From Branchipolynoe longqiensis (taxonomy: Eukaryota; Annelida; Polychaeta; Phyllodocida; Polynoidae), in assembly GCA_030323885.1 (NCBI GenBank), contig CM059202.1, positions 44,906,849 to 44,970,848 on the forward strand: a stretch of DNA of 64,000 nt, read 5' to 3'. Below are positions 10,346 to 21,629 of this stretch, piece after piece. Made by a program: the position numbers and the translations under genes. Below the pieces are notes generated by a model. It had not been told where the DNA came from and searched no databases. It saw nothing but the letters and a program-made list of their open reading frames with translations. Each line of letters begins with the position of its first letter. Position 1 is the first letter of the stretch.

Positions 10346-11070
10346 CAAACACGGTAGCCAAATACCTGGGGAATGCCACAAGAGTAAGGGAGGTGGGCAG
10401 GGTATATATACTGCAAAGTGACCTAGATAACTAGAGCATACTAAAATAGCGACCTAGGTAACTGAGGAATGCCATGGTGACCATGATATACGCAAACAAT
10501 GAATTAGGTCACCAGAGAAAGAAAGGTCACTTCCGGTTGGAGAAACAGCATCCTAGGTAACCAGGGCATATCAAATCAGAAAGCCCCCGATTCCGGACTA
10601 CCACAGGTTATTGATATCGCAATGGTAACCTAAGGGATATAGCACGTGACTGTAGTGTGCGGTGACTGGGTGACTTGGTTATTCTCTGGATGCAGCCAGG
10701 GTACGTGGTGGGTCGGAAGGGAGTGCAGATGCCACAGCCAAACGGTTACCATAGTGACCCCTTCTCCCGAAGTCATGACGTATACAACAATAGCAACCTA
10801 ACACTGCCGCTGCGACACCATAAAACCAGTTACCTAGGTGACCACTCCCGTCCCATCCCTCCTTCCTGTATCCATGCGACAACAAAAACCTAGGCGAACA
10901 AGCATTGAGGTAACCTAGGTACCGTGAGTAACTAACTACCAGACATCAGAGGGATGATCTTATTATACAAAACCTAGCCGATCCCCAACAACATGCGGCA
11001 CTAGTCCATGCCTCGCTGCTGTCCGTACCCGCAGCGGTGGCGGGTGTTGTGGAAGCGAGGCCTGACTTAC

Positions 11071-11201
11071 CTAGACTGTCTGACAGGTCTATAGAGTTAT
11101 CACGAGAGGTTTCTCGACTAAACGTACGTTCTGGTATGACGGGCGCCCCATCCATATCTTCGTCCTCCTCCTCCGAGTGCGGGGTGGGTGGTAGCTGCCG
11201 C
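11071..11201 (-). CDS. CBL: CBL exon G: acidic/serine-rich exon
   Basis: The acceptor tctgtacgcag (AG at 11202-11203) leaves one base that completes the Arg codon from exon F (phase 2). The donor is CTAG|GTAAGT, an exact consensus, with last exonic base at 11071 (phase 1). The peptide starts RQLPPTPHSEEEDEDMDGAP and continues with VIPERTFSRETSRDNSIDLS. It has no folded domain that I recognise. The position corresponds to the disordered Pro/Ser region between RING and the C terminus, where Cbl proteins carry SH3 and kinase docking sites. The assignment rests on splice consensus and phase on both sides. Confidence 0.85.
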
Positions 11202-11404
11202 CTGCGTACAGACAAGGCACAAGAGGCACGCAGTCACCGTGTTGGCTTTTTAATATAGATTATAATTATTTTGTTTATAAGAGTCAGTGGGAAGACAACC
11301 ATTAATGGTTACACTGTTCCTGCAATTCCTATTGTTAACAGAATAGTATATGTTTGTGGAATAATGTATAGAAATTGTGAATACAAAAAATGACTTAAAT
11401 GTCT

Positions 11405-11917
11405 TATATGGGTCGTTCTCAGAAATTGTGTACTACTTTTGTGACATGGAAACCGGAAGTGAAAACATTCAAAATAATAGCAGAATCAATATTCATATGA
11501 ATGTTTATATGTTGTCCATATGTCAGAGTTGAAATTGAGTTGAGAAAGCTGTTAAAATTAAACGTGTAACATCCATCCAGAACATTTTAACACACATCCA
11601 TAACATCACTTTAGCACACACAACAAATTCAAACAAGATTTTATTCATTTACAGTTAACAAAAAAGATTGCTTCTTGCAAAAAACAATTTGGAAAAAAAC
11701 CCGTTTTTTCATATTTCCACTTTAGCACAAAATCATACTGTATTTTGGAAACATTTTGTCAGATAGATTAAACCCATGTAGTATTGCTAACATACTTAAT
11801 AACTAGAGTCAACAATAACTATTTAACTTACTTCCGTCCAAAAAAGAAGACAAAATCATTAACAAGGTAACATGGAAACCAAAAATGTGGTACAGTTTCT
11901 GAGAATGACCCATATGG
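11405..11917. mobile_element. MITE (family B), ggtcgttctcagaaa ends, complete copy
   Basis: The left end atgggtcgttctcagaaattg and right end cagtttctgagaatgaccca are inverted repeats about 510 bp apart. The interior shares 'tgacatggaaaccggaagtg' and 'tcatatgaatgtttatatgt' segments with copies near 14890-16860, 26260-26520 and 48060-48600. No coding capacity. It sits entirely in CBL intron F-G. Confidence 0.8.
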
Positions 11918-12318
11918 TAAATGAGTGATGCTTCTGGACAACTTCCTTGAGGCATTGACCTTACATCCAAGAGTTCCATCGGGGGCCGGGGGGGGGGCAC
12001 TTATTTATATCCACATAATACATACGCAGTGTTTGTACCAAGGCAGAAATACAAATCCTACTTTTGTGCAACCAAACTCTTAGTTTTCCTCCAGTACTTA
12101 AAATATGAAAAAACAAAGCTGTCAGACAATTAACAATATATATTCTGAATAGAGTAACTTATTTTATTAGCATTCCAAAGAATTCATGACATGAATAATG
12201 CAAAATTATCGAAAATCTGACTATATCCGAGAAATACGTGAATATCGATGAAAGTCGGATAATCTAATTCTATACAAAGACAGGTGCGGCTGCGGCTGCG
12301 CTTTGACTGCTGGGTTAC

Positions 12319-12461
12319 CTGGGTGCCCGGGGTGACACGCGCGGCGACCCGTACGGGGAGGAGACCGGCGACACCTTGCGGGGCGGGACGGGGGGCGGCA
12401 CTTCCCTCCGACTGCCGTTGGGCGACATCCGCGGGGACCCGCTTACCGGGGAATGTCGTGG
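12319..12461 (-). CDS. CBL: CBL exon F: proline-rich SH3-binding exon
   Basis: Acceptor gaatgctgtgcag (AG at 12462-12463), phase 0, following exon E; donor CCCAG|GTAACC with last exonic base 12319, phase 2. The peptide has PRHSPVSGSPRM, then REVPPPVPPRKVSP, then SSPYGSPRVSPRAP. PPVPPR fits both PxxP and the PxxxPR motif that binds CIN85/CD2AP SH3 domains in Cbl proteins, and vertebrate Cbl has a similar VPPR segment soon after RING. The intron from exon E is 7.4 kb, so a small additional exon between E and F cannot be excluded, although direct E-F joining keeps frame. The exon is GC-rich compared with its AT-rich surroundings. Confidence 0.85.
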
Positions 12462-13043
12462 CTGCACAGCATTCAAAATCAAATCACAAGTCATCATCGA
12501 ATGAACAAAGATATCACTTCACAAAATGAAATACTGCAATCCTAAGTGCTTAATTAGCTTATGTATACCTGGTCACAGCCATATAAGAAAGTAGGATACG
12601 ATGGACCAAAAGGACGCTTTGCGCAGTCTTTATGAATCACAGTTTGCATGTTACCTAGGCGCTGACAAACAACGCTGCTACCGAGGGTGGATAATTCAGC
12701 ATGGAACTGCACCGTATATCCGTCAGCCCATATCAATCCAGTATATCTTGGTCCAAGCGCGTTGGTTCTTATTCATGAATTCAGTGATTAAAATGTCCAT
12801 TCGCGAAACTCCCAATTCGGAAAAAAGTATTTGAATTGCAAAAAGTAACATTCCAACTGTAAATCAAAGAACAATTATAACAAAGTTTTCCTGCTATTGT
12901 TTCAAACTTAAAAAGAGAAAAAAAAGTAAAGGAATTACAGTAGTGTTAGGTGAAACTAGACTTTCCTTGTGTGTTGCCACTACTATTGCTCGGAGTGGCG
13001 CACCCCCCAGTTTCACTGTGAATTATTCCGGTGAACAGTTCTG

Positions 13044-13762
13044 GTGGTGTCATTGTTACCGTTAAAACCAAGATTCTATTATGGCGTGACCAAAACAATG
13101 GTTATAAGTAAAAAGACAGATAAACCAAATATCAATATAACCATAGATGGCACAAACATAGAACAAGTATCCGAATTCATATATCTCGGACACAATATTA
13201 CAAATGATGGGAGATGTGAGGGAGAAATTAAAAGAAGGATAACAATAGCCCGAACAACATTCTCCAAAATGTATAGTGTTAACATCAAGTAAGATATTAA
13301 TACAAACAAGGAAGCGTATTCTTCAATGTTATGTGTGGTCTAGTCTAATGTATGGGGCTGAGACATGGACAATCTCTAAGAAAATGTGCAAACGTTTAGC
13401 AGCATTTGAGATGTGGACTTATCGAAGGATGATGAAAATATCATGGACAAAGAAGATCACCAACAAAGAAGTTCTCAGAAAAATTAAAAATAAGAAAAGC
13501 TTGTTTGCCACTATACAGACAAAGAAACTTATTTATTTTGGCCACATCATTCATCAGAGTTCAATATACCGTACATTGTTGGAAGGGAAGGTGAATGGCA
13601 GCAGAGGGAGAGGGAGACCAAGAACATCATGGTTTACAAATATTTCACAGTGGACAGGCTTGAATTATTCAGTCTATCAGAACAGCACACCATCGGGACA
13701 AGTGGAGAACCATTGCATCCAACCCTCGACTAGAGGACGGAACTATTGATTGATTGATTATG
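13044..13762 (+). pseudogene. LINE reverse-transcriptase C-terminal fragment, frameshifted
   Basis: Two overlapping plus frames (13082-13290 and 13276-13747) together cover the end of a non-LTR retrotransposon polyprotein. The first has FIYLGHNITNDGRCEGEIKR; the second has YVWSSLMYGAETWTISKK, FEMWTYRRMMKISW, YFGHIIHQSS and RGRGRPRTSW. These are hallmark segments of the post-RT region of animal LINE ORF2. A frameshift near 13285 separates the frames. The copy ends in a short ttgattgattgatt tail, as seen in LINEs that terminate in simple repeats. The catalytic RT core is absent; clade uncertain. Confidence 0.85.
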
Positions 13763-14169
13763 GCGTGGTGCGACACGCGACACGTGACATGCAATTGTAG
13801 GATTCCTGAGTACTCAGTTGAATTTGTGTACAAAAACGCACTGTCGCGACTCGAAAAAGCATGTACCAACCTGCTCGTTCCGACTGGAGTGCGCCAGCGA
13901 TAGTAAGTTGTTGGACGGTAACCATTGCGAAGGCTCCTGTCAACACAAACAGCACACGACGCATCAAGTAATGCTCATACAACAATCTCAGCTGAATGCT
14001 TGCGCAAATACATCCACTCCTTTACTATAATACATCAAACTTACCAAAGGTTTCAGCATTAGTAAATAAAACAGACCCAAGCGACACATTCCACACGACT
14101 GCTCAGCAGCCTCCCACTTGGGAATTCCTTTCTCATTAAAGCTGCATAAAACATTAAAGTAGATGTCAG

Positions 14170-14487
14170 CCTACTTGTGCAACTTAGCTACTTGTGCAAC
14201 TTAGCTACTTGTGCAACTTAGCTACCTGTGCAACTTAGCTACCTGTGCAACTTAGCTACTTGTGCAACTTAGCTACTTGTGCAACTTAGCTACTTGTGCA
14301 ACTTAGCTACTTGTGCAACTTAGCTACTTGTGCAACTTAGCTAATTGTGCAACTTAGCTGCTTGTGCAACTTAGCTACTTGTGCAACTTAGCTGCTTGTG
14401 CAACTTAGCTACTTGTGCAACTTAGCTACTTGTGCAACTTAGCTACTTGTGCAACTTAGCTACTTGTGCAACTTAGCTACTAGTGCA
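14170..14487. repeat. 17-bp minisatellite (tacttgtgcaacttagc)
   Basis: About 19 nearly perfect copies of a 17-bp unit with single-base variants (tacctg, taattg, tgcttg). Confidence 0.97.
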
Positions 14488-14627
14488 CTCATTAAACATC
14501 GCGCTACACAGAAGGGATACAAAGTCCCTTTAACTGTCACTGAAGGCTATAGGGTCCAGCATTTTGACAGGCATGCCAAAGTCAATTGTTTTCACTTCAT
14601 ATCCGGGTCATTCTCCTAATCTGATAT

Positions 14628-14860
14628 ATATGGGTTGGACTCCTAATCTGAAGGTAGGTGGTTCGATTCCCCGTGCCACCATCTCTGCCAATTTGGATTT
14701 CCACCACTGTGTATAACTTACAGTGTCATCAAAGGCCAGATGCTCACATACCATGTCTATGTGGTGTGGGAGGTCAAAAATCGCTTGGGTCGGTAAAAGC
14801 GTAAGCTCGGGCTTTCTATCGACCCACTGTCTAATGGTAAAGACAAGTTTATTCAGACTT
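14628..14860 (+). repeat. tRNA-derived SINE (family C), partial
   Basis: Contains ggttcgattcc (B-box-like) at 14660-14670 and a body running through 'ctttctatcgacccactg'. The same body, in the opposite orientation and with a complete head, is at 49245-49497. The A-box half is missing here. Confidence 0.7.
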
Positions 14861-15675
14861 ATCCATGATAGGCAGTATAAATCTTCAAGAAAAAAAATTC
14901 TCAGAAACTGTGTACCACATACTTGGTTTCCACATTACATTGTTAATGATTTTGCCTTCTTTTTTAGGGGTAGTAAGTCAAATAGTTATTGTTAACTCTG
15001 TGAATTAAGTATGCTAGCAATACTACATGTATTTAATCTATCCAACAAAATGCAAAAGGAATATGCCTATATGATTTTGGGCTACAAAAGATATGAAAAT
15101 TTGCATATCGACACCATGCATCTACCCACACGTTTTTCCCCCAACTTTTTTCTTGTAAGAAACAATCAATAAAATCTTGTTTGAATACGTTGTACATGAT
15201 AAAAATGATGTTATGGCTAGATGCTACATGGTTAATTTTAACAGCTTTCTCAATTTGCATTAGATCAAAATGAAAATGTGGGAACAAATAAATTTCAACT
15301 TTGACATATGGGTCGTTCTCAGAAACTGTGTACCAGTTGACGTAGTCTACTTGAAATGCGTATTTCAACGAAACCCATTATTGGAGTGTCAATATTTAGA
15401 TTTCATCATTTACCCCAATAATGTGGGAGATATTTTAGATCAAAAGTAAATGTTAACATTGTGTATTATGTATCTTATTGGGATGGATGTAGCTAAATAA
15501 ATAGAAAATTACATCACTAATTTGTGACATTGTCAACAGCATTGAAAATAAAGTGTCACAAACTTAATGAAAACCTCTGAACAACAGCTCATTTCACTTC
15601 AAATGGTCATATACAATGTCTTCATTAAGTTGAAGACATTTATTTCAATTCTTTTAATAAAAATGATGAAATAGT

Positions 15676-16172
15676 TGTAGTGGTCTGCACTGACCTCTCA
15701 GGCAAGGAGCCGCATAGACAGGTAGGCATGGGTAGTGTGTTGATATCAGGGAGCCTAGGTGGTGTAATGGTTAGCACACTGGCCCGGAATGCAAAGAGAT
15801 GTGGGTTCGAGTCCCGCTCTAGGCACAATATTTCCCATTTTCATCACCCCCATGACACTGGTTGCCGTGATCATGATCCTGTACAAGCTTTGCGCTGTAT
15901 GGTTGTTGAACCTACCCTGTGTATGTAAGTGCATTGCCTGTATGTATGTAATTGTAAGCATTAAAAGACTTACAATTCCAGGGGGACGAGTGTAGTGGTC
16001 TGCACTGACCTCTCAGGCAAGTAACCACATAGACAGGTAGGCGTGGGGAGTGTGTTGATATCAGGGAGCCTAGGTGGTGTAATGGTTAGCACACTGGCCC
16101 GGAATGCAAAGAGATGTGGGTTCGAGTCCCGCTCTAGGCACAATATTTCCCATTTTCATCACCCCCATGACA
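15676..16172 (+). mobile_element. TRIM-like miniature LTR element, complete
   Basis: Structure: 5' LTR 15676-15857 (182 bp), internal 15858-15990 (133 bp), 3' LTR 15991-16172 (182 bp). Each LTR starts TG and ends CA, and the element is flanked by TAGT at 15672-15675 and 16173-16176, a 4-bp target duplication. One base after the 5' LTR comes TGGTTGCCGTGATC, a position and TGG start that fit a primer-binding site. Just before the 3' LTR is ccagggggacgag, a plausible polypurine tract. The internal region has no coding capacity. The LTRs differ at about five positions, all in the first third. Mobilisation by an autonomous LTR retrotransposon elsewhere is inferred. Confidence 0.85.
15753..15824 (+). 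other. tRNA-like sequence inside the TRIM LTR
   Basis: The 72-nt segment has a seven-pair acceptor stem GCCTAGG/TCTAGGC (last pair G-U), a D arm with A-box TGGTGTAATGGTT, and a T arm GTGGG-TTCGAGT-CCCGC containing B-box GGTTCGAGTCC. The anticodon stem is largely unpaired (CTGGC against GCAAA), so it is not a functional tRNA gene. It resembles Gln/Glu-type tRNAs in the D arm. Identical sequence sits in the 3' LTR at 16068-16139. Both Pol III promoter boxes are intact. Confidence 0.8.
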
Positions 16173-17339
16173 TAGTTAACCTTTTCTGGAGTCATTAACA
16201 TTGTAACATTTCGTTTCCACTTGCAGGTACTATGAAACTTTGTATCAAACACTGAGTACAGATACAGTAAAGGAACTATTTTCACCATTTGACACTCTAT
16301 GCATGGACCCAGCTATGGTATAGTAAATCCTGAAATTGCCCCTAAACATTGAAATTTGAGCCGAACATTTGTGTAAAATTGTTGATTCCACTTGGACTGT
16401 TACCATGTTAATATTTTTCTGCTTTTCTCTTTAATCATCACAAATAAGACAACACCATAGCAATGAGGTTTCAAATTATTATTACTACTGTTTATAAAAC
16501 AAGTGGAATGTGAAATGTCAAGCTTTGTGTGGAAAATATTTGATTTTGAAGTCAGATTGGTTTCCATACTATACTGCTATTTATTGGGTGTGAGCATCAT
16601 TTGACCTACTTTAAAATGTCTGAATATTCAGATGCAAAAGAATATATATACACATTGAGGAAGCTTGTGCATAGGACTTTGACAGCATTTTGATTTTGTG
16701 GTACTGATGTCACAGTATTGGTACACAACTTTTGAGAACGACCCATATATGCACAAACATATAAACCTTCATATGAATATGGATTCTGCGATTATTTGGA
16801 ATGTTTTCATTTTCGGTTTCCATGTCACAAAAGTGGTACACAGTTTCTATGAACGACACAATCTCCTAAATTAACCCTTCAAAATCTCAAATTAAAGTAA
16901 AGTAGATCATAATGATCAATCTCTTAATATATTTATGTTATAAATGTGGCAGCAACTGAAAACCATCGGACATAAACCATGGAACATAATGTAAACTGTA
17001 CAACGGTAGAATCAAACCGCAACTAGAAGAGAAAGCAATGTGGTACGGTGAGTAGGCGCATTATGAAAATAGCGCCAAGTGAACCGCGACACAAGCAGCC
17101 GGTCTTCCACCTGCCCAGCATCATGTCTCCACAGCCGCACAGCGTCTCCACAAAGGTGACGCACATGTTATCCTCGACAAGTCTGTGTCAAAATCGAGCG
17201 GGCAATTGGACAATACAAACACCTCACAATCGTAAAGAGACGCAAACTGCAGCATTATGGCCATATTTCACGTTCATCAGGTCTGGCCAAAAGCATCTTG
17301 CGAGGCAAAGTGAAAAGGTCAGATGCTGATAATTGTTCA

Positions 17340-17545
17340 ATGTTACACACTGTCTTTGTTTTGTTTAATTCTCGCTCTGATTACAGGCCACCTGCTATAC
17401 GGTCTGGATGCAGAGTTGTCCGTTGAAGACAGGTACTACTGTAGTACTGATAAACAAGACACCTGCTACATCAGGACAACAGTGGTCTGGATACAGAGTT
17501 GTCCGTTCAAGACAAGTCCTACAGCATATATTTTGTAAGTCTTTG
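17340..17545. repeat. Short direct duplication around 'cagagttgtccgtt'
   Basis: A 40-45 bp segment containing 'gtctggatgcagagttgtcc' occurs at about 17385-17432 and again, diverged, at 17460-17512. No gene signal. Confidence 0.6.
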
Positions 17546-19680
17546 GTTTGACTCAGTCAGACATCAATCTACACAGATAGTCGGACATCAATCTAGGCAG
17601 ATTGAGGGACATCAATCCCTTGCTCTATCTGCATAAATTGATGTCTTACAATCTGCATAGATTGGTGTCCGACTATCTGTGTAGATTGATGTCCTACAAT
17701 CTGCATAGATTGATGTCTGACTATCTGCATAGATTGATGTCCTACAATCTGCATAGATTGATGTCTTACAATCTGCATAGATTGATGTCTGGATATCGGC
17801 ATAGATTGATGTCCAACTATCGGTGTATATTGATGTCCTACAATCTGCATAGATTGATGTCTTACAATCTGCATAGATTGATCTGCATAGATTGATGTCC
17901 TACAATCGGCATAGATTGATGTCTGACTATCTGCATAGATTGACATCTGACTTATCTGCATAGATTGATACCGACTATCGGGTTAGATTGATGTCCGACT
18001 ATCGGGTTAGATTGATGTCCGACTATCTGCATAGATTGATGTCTGACAATCTGTGATTGATGTCCTACACTCTACATAGATTGATGTCTGACTATCTGCA
18101 TAGATTGATGTCCTACAATCTGTGTAGATTGATGTATTACAATCTATATAGATTGATGTCCTATGATCGGCATAGATTGATGTCTGACTAGACTGATACC
18201 GACTATCGGGTTAGATTGATGTCCGACTATCTGCATAGCTTAATGTCTGACTATCTGCTTAGATTAATATCTCACTATGTGCATAGATTGATGTCTATCT
18301 GCACAGATTGATGTCCTACAATCTGCATATATTGATGTCTGACAAGCTACGTAGATTGATGTCTGACTATCTGTGTAAATTATGTCCTACAATCTGCATA
18401 GATTGATGTCTGACTATCTGCATGCATTGATGTCCGACTATCTGCATATATTGACATCTGACTATCTGCATAGATTGATGTCTGACAATCTGTGCAGACT
18501 GATGTCCTACAATCTGCATTGATTGATGTCCACCAATCTGCATAGATTGATGTCCGACAATCTGCATATATTGATGTCTGCCTATCTGCATAGATTGATG
18601 TCCTACAATCTGCATAGATTGATGTCTGACTATCTGCATAGATTGATGTCAGACCATCTGTGTAGATTAATGTCTGACTATCTGCATAGATTGATGTTTG
18701 ACTATCTGCATAGATTGATGTTTGAGTATCTGTTTGTTGTTTGTTTGTTGTTGTTTTACGTCCTAGCAACATCTAAGGTCATATCAGGACGGGGACCGAC
18801 TTGTGACAGTGCGCACTCATGGCGACTTTATAGTGCTGTCCTACTGGGAAACCAGGCCGCCGGCACCATGACCTGGTATCCCACTCAGTCACATTATCCT
18901 GACACTGAGCACACCAGTCCTTGCCCTGTCCTAATAATGCCGAGCGCCAGGCTAGGAAGTGACAAGTATCAATTTTAAAGTCATTGGTTTGACTCGACCG
19001 GGACTCGAACCCACGACTCCACGATCTACCAGCACGGGAGACGGACGCTCTAACTCATTCGGCCATCCCGTCTGGTTGTGTTTGTTTGTTTGAGTATCTG
19101 CAAAGATTGATTTCTGACTATCTGGTTAGATTAATGTCCGACAATTTGAATAGATTGATGTCTGACTATCTGCATAGATTGATGTCCGAATATCTGCATA
19201 TATTGATGTCTGAGTATCTGCATAGATTGATGTCTGCCTATCTGCATATATTGATGTCTGACTATCTGGTTAGATTAATCTCTGACTATCTGCTAGATTA
19301 ATGTCTGACTACCTGCTAGTTTGAGGCTTGATTATATGTGTAGATTAATGTCTGACTATCTAGTTAGATTAATGTCTGACTATCTGCGAAGTTACTACCT
19401 GGTTAGATTGATGTCCGACTATTTGGTTAGATTAATGTCTGACTATCTGTGAGGTTACTACCTGGTTAGATTGATGTCTGACTACCTGGTTAGATTTATG
19501 TCTGACTATCTGCGAGGTTACTACTATCTGCGATGTTACTACCTGGTTAGATTGATGTCTGACTATCTGGTTAGATTGATGTCTGACTATCTGGTTAGAT
19601 TGATGTCTGACTATCTGGTTAGATTTATGTCTATCTGCGAGGTTACTACCTGGTTAGATTGATGTCCGACTATCTGGGTA
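17545..19680. repeat. 23-24-bp satellite (atagattgatgtctgacta)
   Basis: About 75 copies of a 23-24 bp unit, catagattgatgtctgactatctg, with variants in sub-blocks: cctacaatctgcatag near 17650-17900 and actatctggttagattgatg near 19400-19680. A SINE A copy splits it at 18733-19078. It lies in CBL intron E-F. Confidence 0.95.
18733..19080 (-). mobile_element. SINE A full-length copy inside satellite
   Basis: The inverted copy runs from a tail tgtttgttgtttgtttgttg through the body to a tRNA-like head ending ggccatcccgtctggt. Head features on the minus strand are an A-box-like tggccgaatgagttagagcg and B-box ggttcgagtcc. It is flanked by TTTGAGTATCTG (left ending at 18732, right at 19089-19100), a 12-bp target duplication of satellite sequence, so insertion followed array formation. 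Confidence 0.85.
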
Positions 19681-19884
19681 GTAGAAATGCTGAATGTTCA
19701 TGAACAAATAATTAAATTAAAAATTGAAAAAGAAAAGAACGGGAGTGAGGAAGGAAAAGAAATATAATTAGAAAGACAAATAAACAAAAAAGGCTAATTA
19801 ATATAGATTTTGTTTAATTCCCGTAAATGGCGGGAAAAGTATAAACCGGCATAGGTTACAGACTTGAAATTCATGCAGACTCAC

Positions 19885-20064
19885 CTCAAAAGCATCATCG
19901 TCATCAAAGTCCATGATGCTCGAATGGCCCTGCCCCGTTGGAGATGACCGGTTGCTGTTCGCAATGACGCGCATAGTCGACTTGGGGTCAAATGGGTCGA
20001 CAACCACTTGTTCTGTACCCTTGATCTCCGCTCGACAGAACGGACAGCCTTGTCCTTCGGAGTC
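19885..20064 (-). CDS. CBL: CBL exon E: second half of RING finger
   Basis: Acceptor cccctcgctgtag (AG at 20065-20066) and donor TTTGAG|GTGAGT with last base 19885; 180 bp, phase 0 at both ends. It encodes DSEGQGCPFCRAEIKGTEQV, then VVDPFDPKSTMR, a Ser-rich stretch and the acidic MDFDDDDAFE. GCPFC supplies the last two zinc-binding cysteines of the C3HC4 RING, and the invariant Pro and the following Arg are present. VDPFDP and the acidic DDDD segment match the stretch just after RING in Cbl proteins. The exon boundary between SWQ and (D/E)SEGQG is at the same place as in vertebrate CBL, to my knowledge. Confidence 0.95.
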
Positions 20065-20640
20065 CTACAGCGAGGGGTAAAAAGAACAGAGGCAATATAC
20101 GATTTAGACATTTGTCATCAATTCACGTGTCACCAACTAGGAGGGGTACATACTCTTTTTCATACTTCTTTTTTTATGACTTTTTAAGTACTCTTTAGGA
20201 CCACCAAAATGAAGAAAACTCCACAGCTTTTCCAGCATGCGATACCTCCAGGTTCCGAGTATGCTACACTAGTTCTCCTTCCCATCAGGCGGGGAAAAAT
20301 TCCAATGTAATCTTTGGAGGACAGCCAAGGTTGACCCAAAATTATTGTCTGTCTGCAGAAACCCTGAGAAATTATTTTAAAATCACACCAAATGTCACCT
20401 TTCAAAGAACACGTATTCAACCGTGATATACGAACAGGTTGCAAAACAAAAATTCATAAGCCTACCTAGAGTTACTGCATACAAACAATTAACTTAGCCT
20501 AGCAACAAAAATACCGTGAACTTTAAAAGTGCAAGTTACATGGTGAAAAAGTCAGGCGAAAATGCGGAAATCCGCGACAAGGCGGAGATCTTTCATCCCT
20601 GTGAGGGGGAGTGAGCCGGCTGCTTCTAGGAAATGCTGAC

Positions 20641-20860
20641 CTGCCAGGAGGTGAGGCAAGGCGTGCACAGCAGGTGGCCGCATGGCTCGATGCGGATGTC
20701 CTTGTCGTTCTCTGCGCAGATCTTACACAGCTGGAACGTCGACCCCATTTCGCAATACAGCTCGTACTGCTCCTGCGTCACCTTGATGTGGTCCTCCGGG
20801 AAGTCGGTCACCAGGAAGCTCAGGTCCGGGTTCAGGTTCCGCCCGTCCGGATACAGGTAG
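20641..20860 (-). CDS. CBL: CBL exon D: linker helix and first half of RING
   Basis: Acceptor gtaccttcag (AG at 20861-20862) with one base completing the Phe codon from exon C; donor TGGCAG|GTCAGC with last base 20641, phase 0. The 73 complete codons start [13 protein letters not shown], then the linker [17 protein letters not shown], then RING residues [15 protein letters not shown] and SWQ. Both linker tyrosines (positions of human Y368 and Y371, whose phosphorylation activates the ligase) are present, as are six of the eight zinc ligands, the Ile of CKIC and the Trp of SWQ that contact E2. Everything needed for E2 binding is intact. Confidence 0.97.
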
Positions 20861-20938
20861 CTGAAGGTACAAGTGGGTACGGGACTTGCTAGGGATGTGT
20901 GTTTGTGTGCATGCGCATGTGAAGGTTTGTGTGTTTGT

Positions 20939-21341
20939 TAGATAAAAGATTCACGCGGTACTTGTAGTACACAGGTGAAGGACAACGTAGTGTAAATACG
21001 GACGAAAATAGGTTTAGTGTGGAACATGAAGTAGAAACTGTGGCTCCAGTATCAAATGGCTACCCATATAGGCACAGAGTTGGTGAAATGGGAGAGAATG
21101 CAAAAAGACAAGATGGCGGCCGCAGAACGCCATCGATTTCACTTTTAAATCTTATTAAACTAGATATTATATTATATTTTTCAACTCAAAGGTAGCGGGC
21201 TATCAATAAGACATATGTAAAGAATAATTGTTGCTTCTTAGATTGTGATGGTCAAGTGTATATCGACCGTTTTTATATAGGGTTGGTATTCACCCGTGTA
21301 CTGCGAGTGCGACTGCGAGTACCGGGTGAATCCTTTATCTA
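20939..21341. mobile_element. Mutator-like MITE, copy 1
   Basis: Terminal inverted repeats tagataaaagattcacgcgg and accgggtgaatcctttatct are flanked by identical 9-bp TGTGTTTGT at 20930-20938 and 21342-21350. A 9-bp duplication fits Mutator-like transposons, although the flank is TG-rich and could match by chance. The second copy is at 58444-58862. Confidence 0.75.
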
Positions 21342-21425
21342 TGTGTTTGTATGTGTATGTGTGTATGTGTGTGTGTATATATATGTATGAATGTGTGTAT
21401 GTATGTGTGCATGGATATATGTATG

Positions 21426-21607
21426 TCTAGTAGTCTGCATTGACCTCTCAGGCAAGGAGCCACATATACAGGTAGGTGTGGGTAATGTGGTGATATCAGG
21501 GAGCCGAGATGGTGTAATGGTGAGCACACTTCTGAGGAATTCAAGAGATGTGCGTTTGATTCCCACTCTAGGCGCAATATTTCCCATTTTCATCACCCCC
21601 CATGACA
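21426..21607 (+). mobile_element. Solo LTR of the TRIM-like element
   Basis: Exactly 182 bp, matching the LTRs at 15676 and 15991, flanked by TATG at 21422-21425 and 21608-21611. The 5' dinucleotide is mutated (TC for TG); the 3' end is CA. The B-box region is diverged (gtttgattccc). A solo LTR with target duplication implies past LTR-LTR recombination of a full element. Confidence 0.85.
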
Positions 21608-21629
21608 TATGCATATATATGTATATATG

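Larger units (their letters stand above)
14880..16860. mobile_element. Composite of MITE family B sequences
   Basis: Ends matching family B occur at 14889 (ttctcagaaactgtgtacca), 15307 (atgggtcgttctcagaaac), 16722-16748 (inverted, gagaacgacccatat) and 16838-16860. This indicates at least two overlapping or nested copies. A TRIM-like element (15676-16172) is inserted within it. Exact boundaries of the inner copies cannot be set by eye. Confidence 0.6.

Noticed and set aside
14170..14487. CRISPR-like 17-bp repeats
   Set aside because: No spacers; plain minisatellite.
15753..15824. Functional Gln/Glu tRNA gene
   Set aside because: Anticodon stem does not pair and the sequence is part of a repeated 182-bp LTR.
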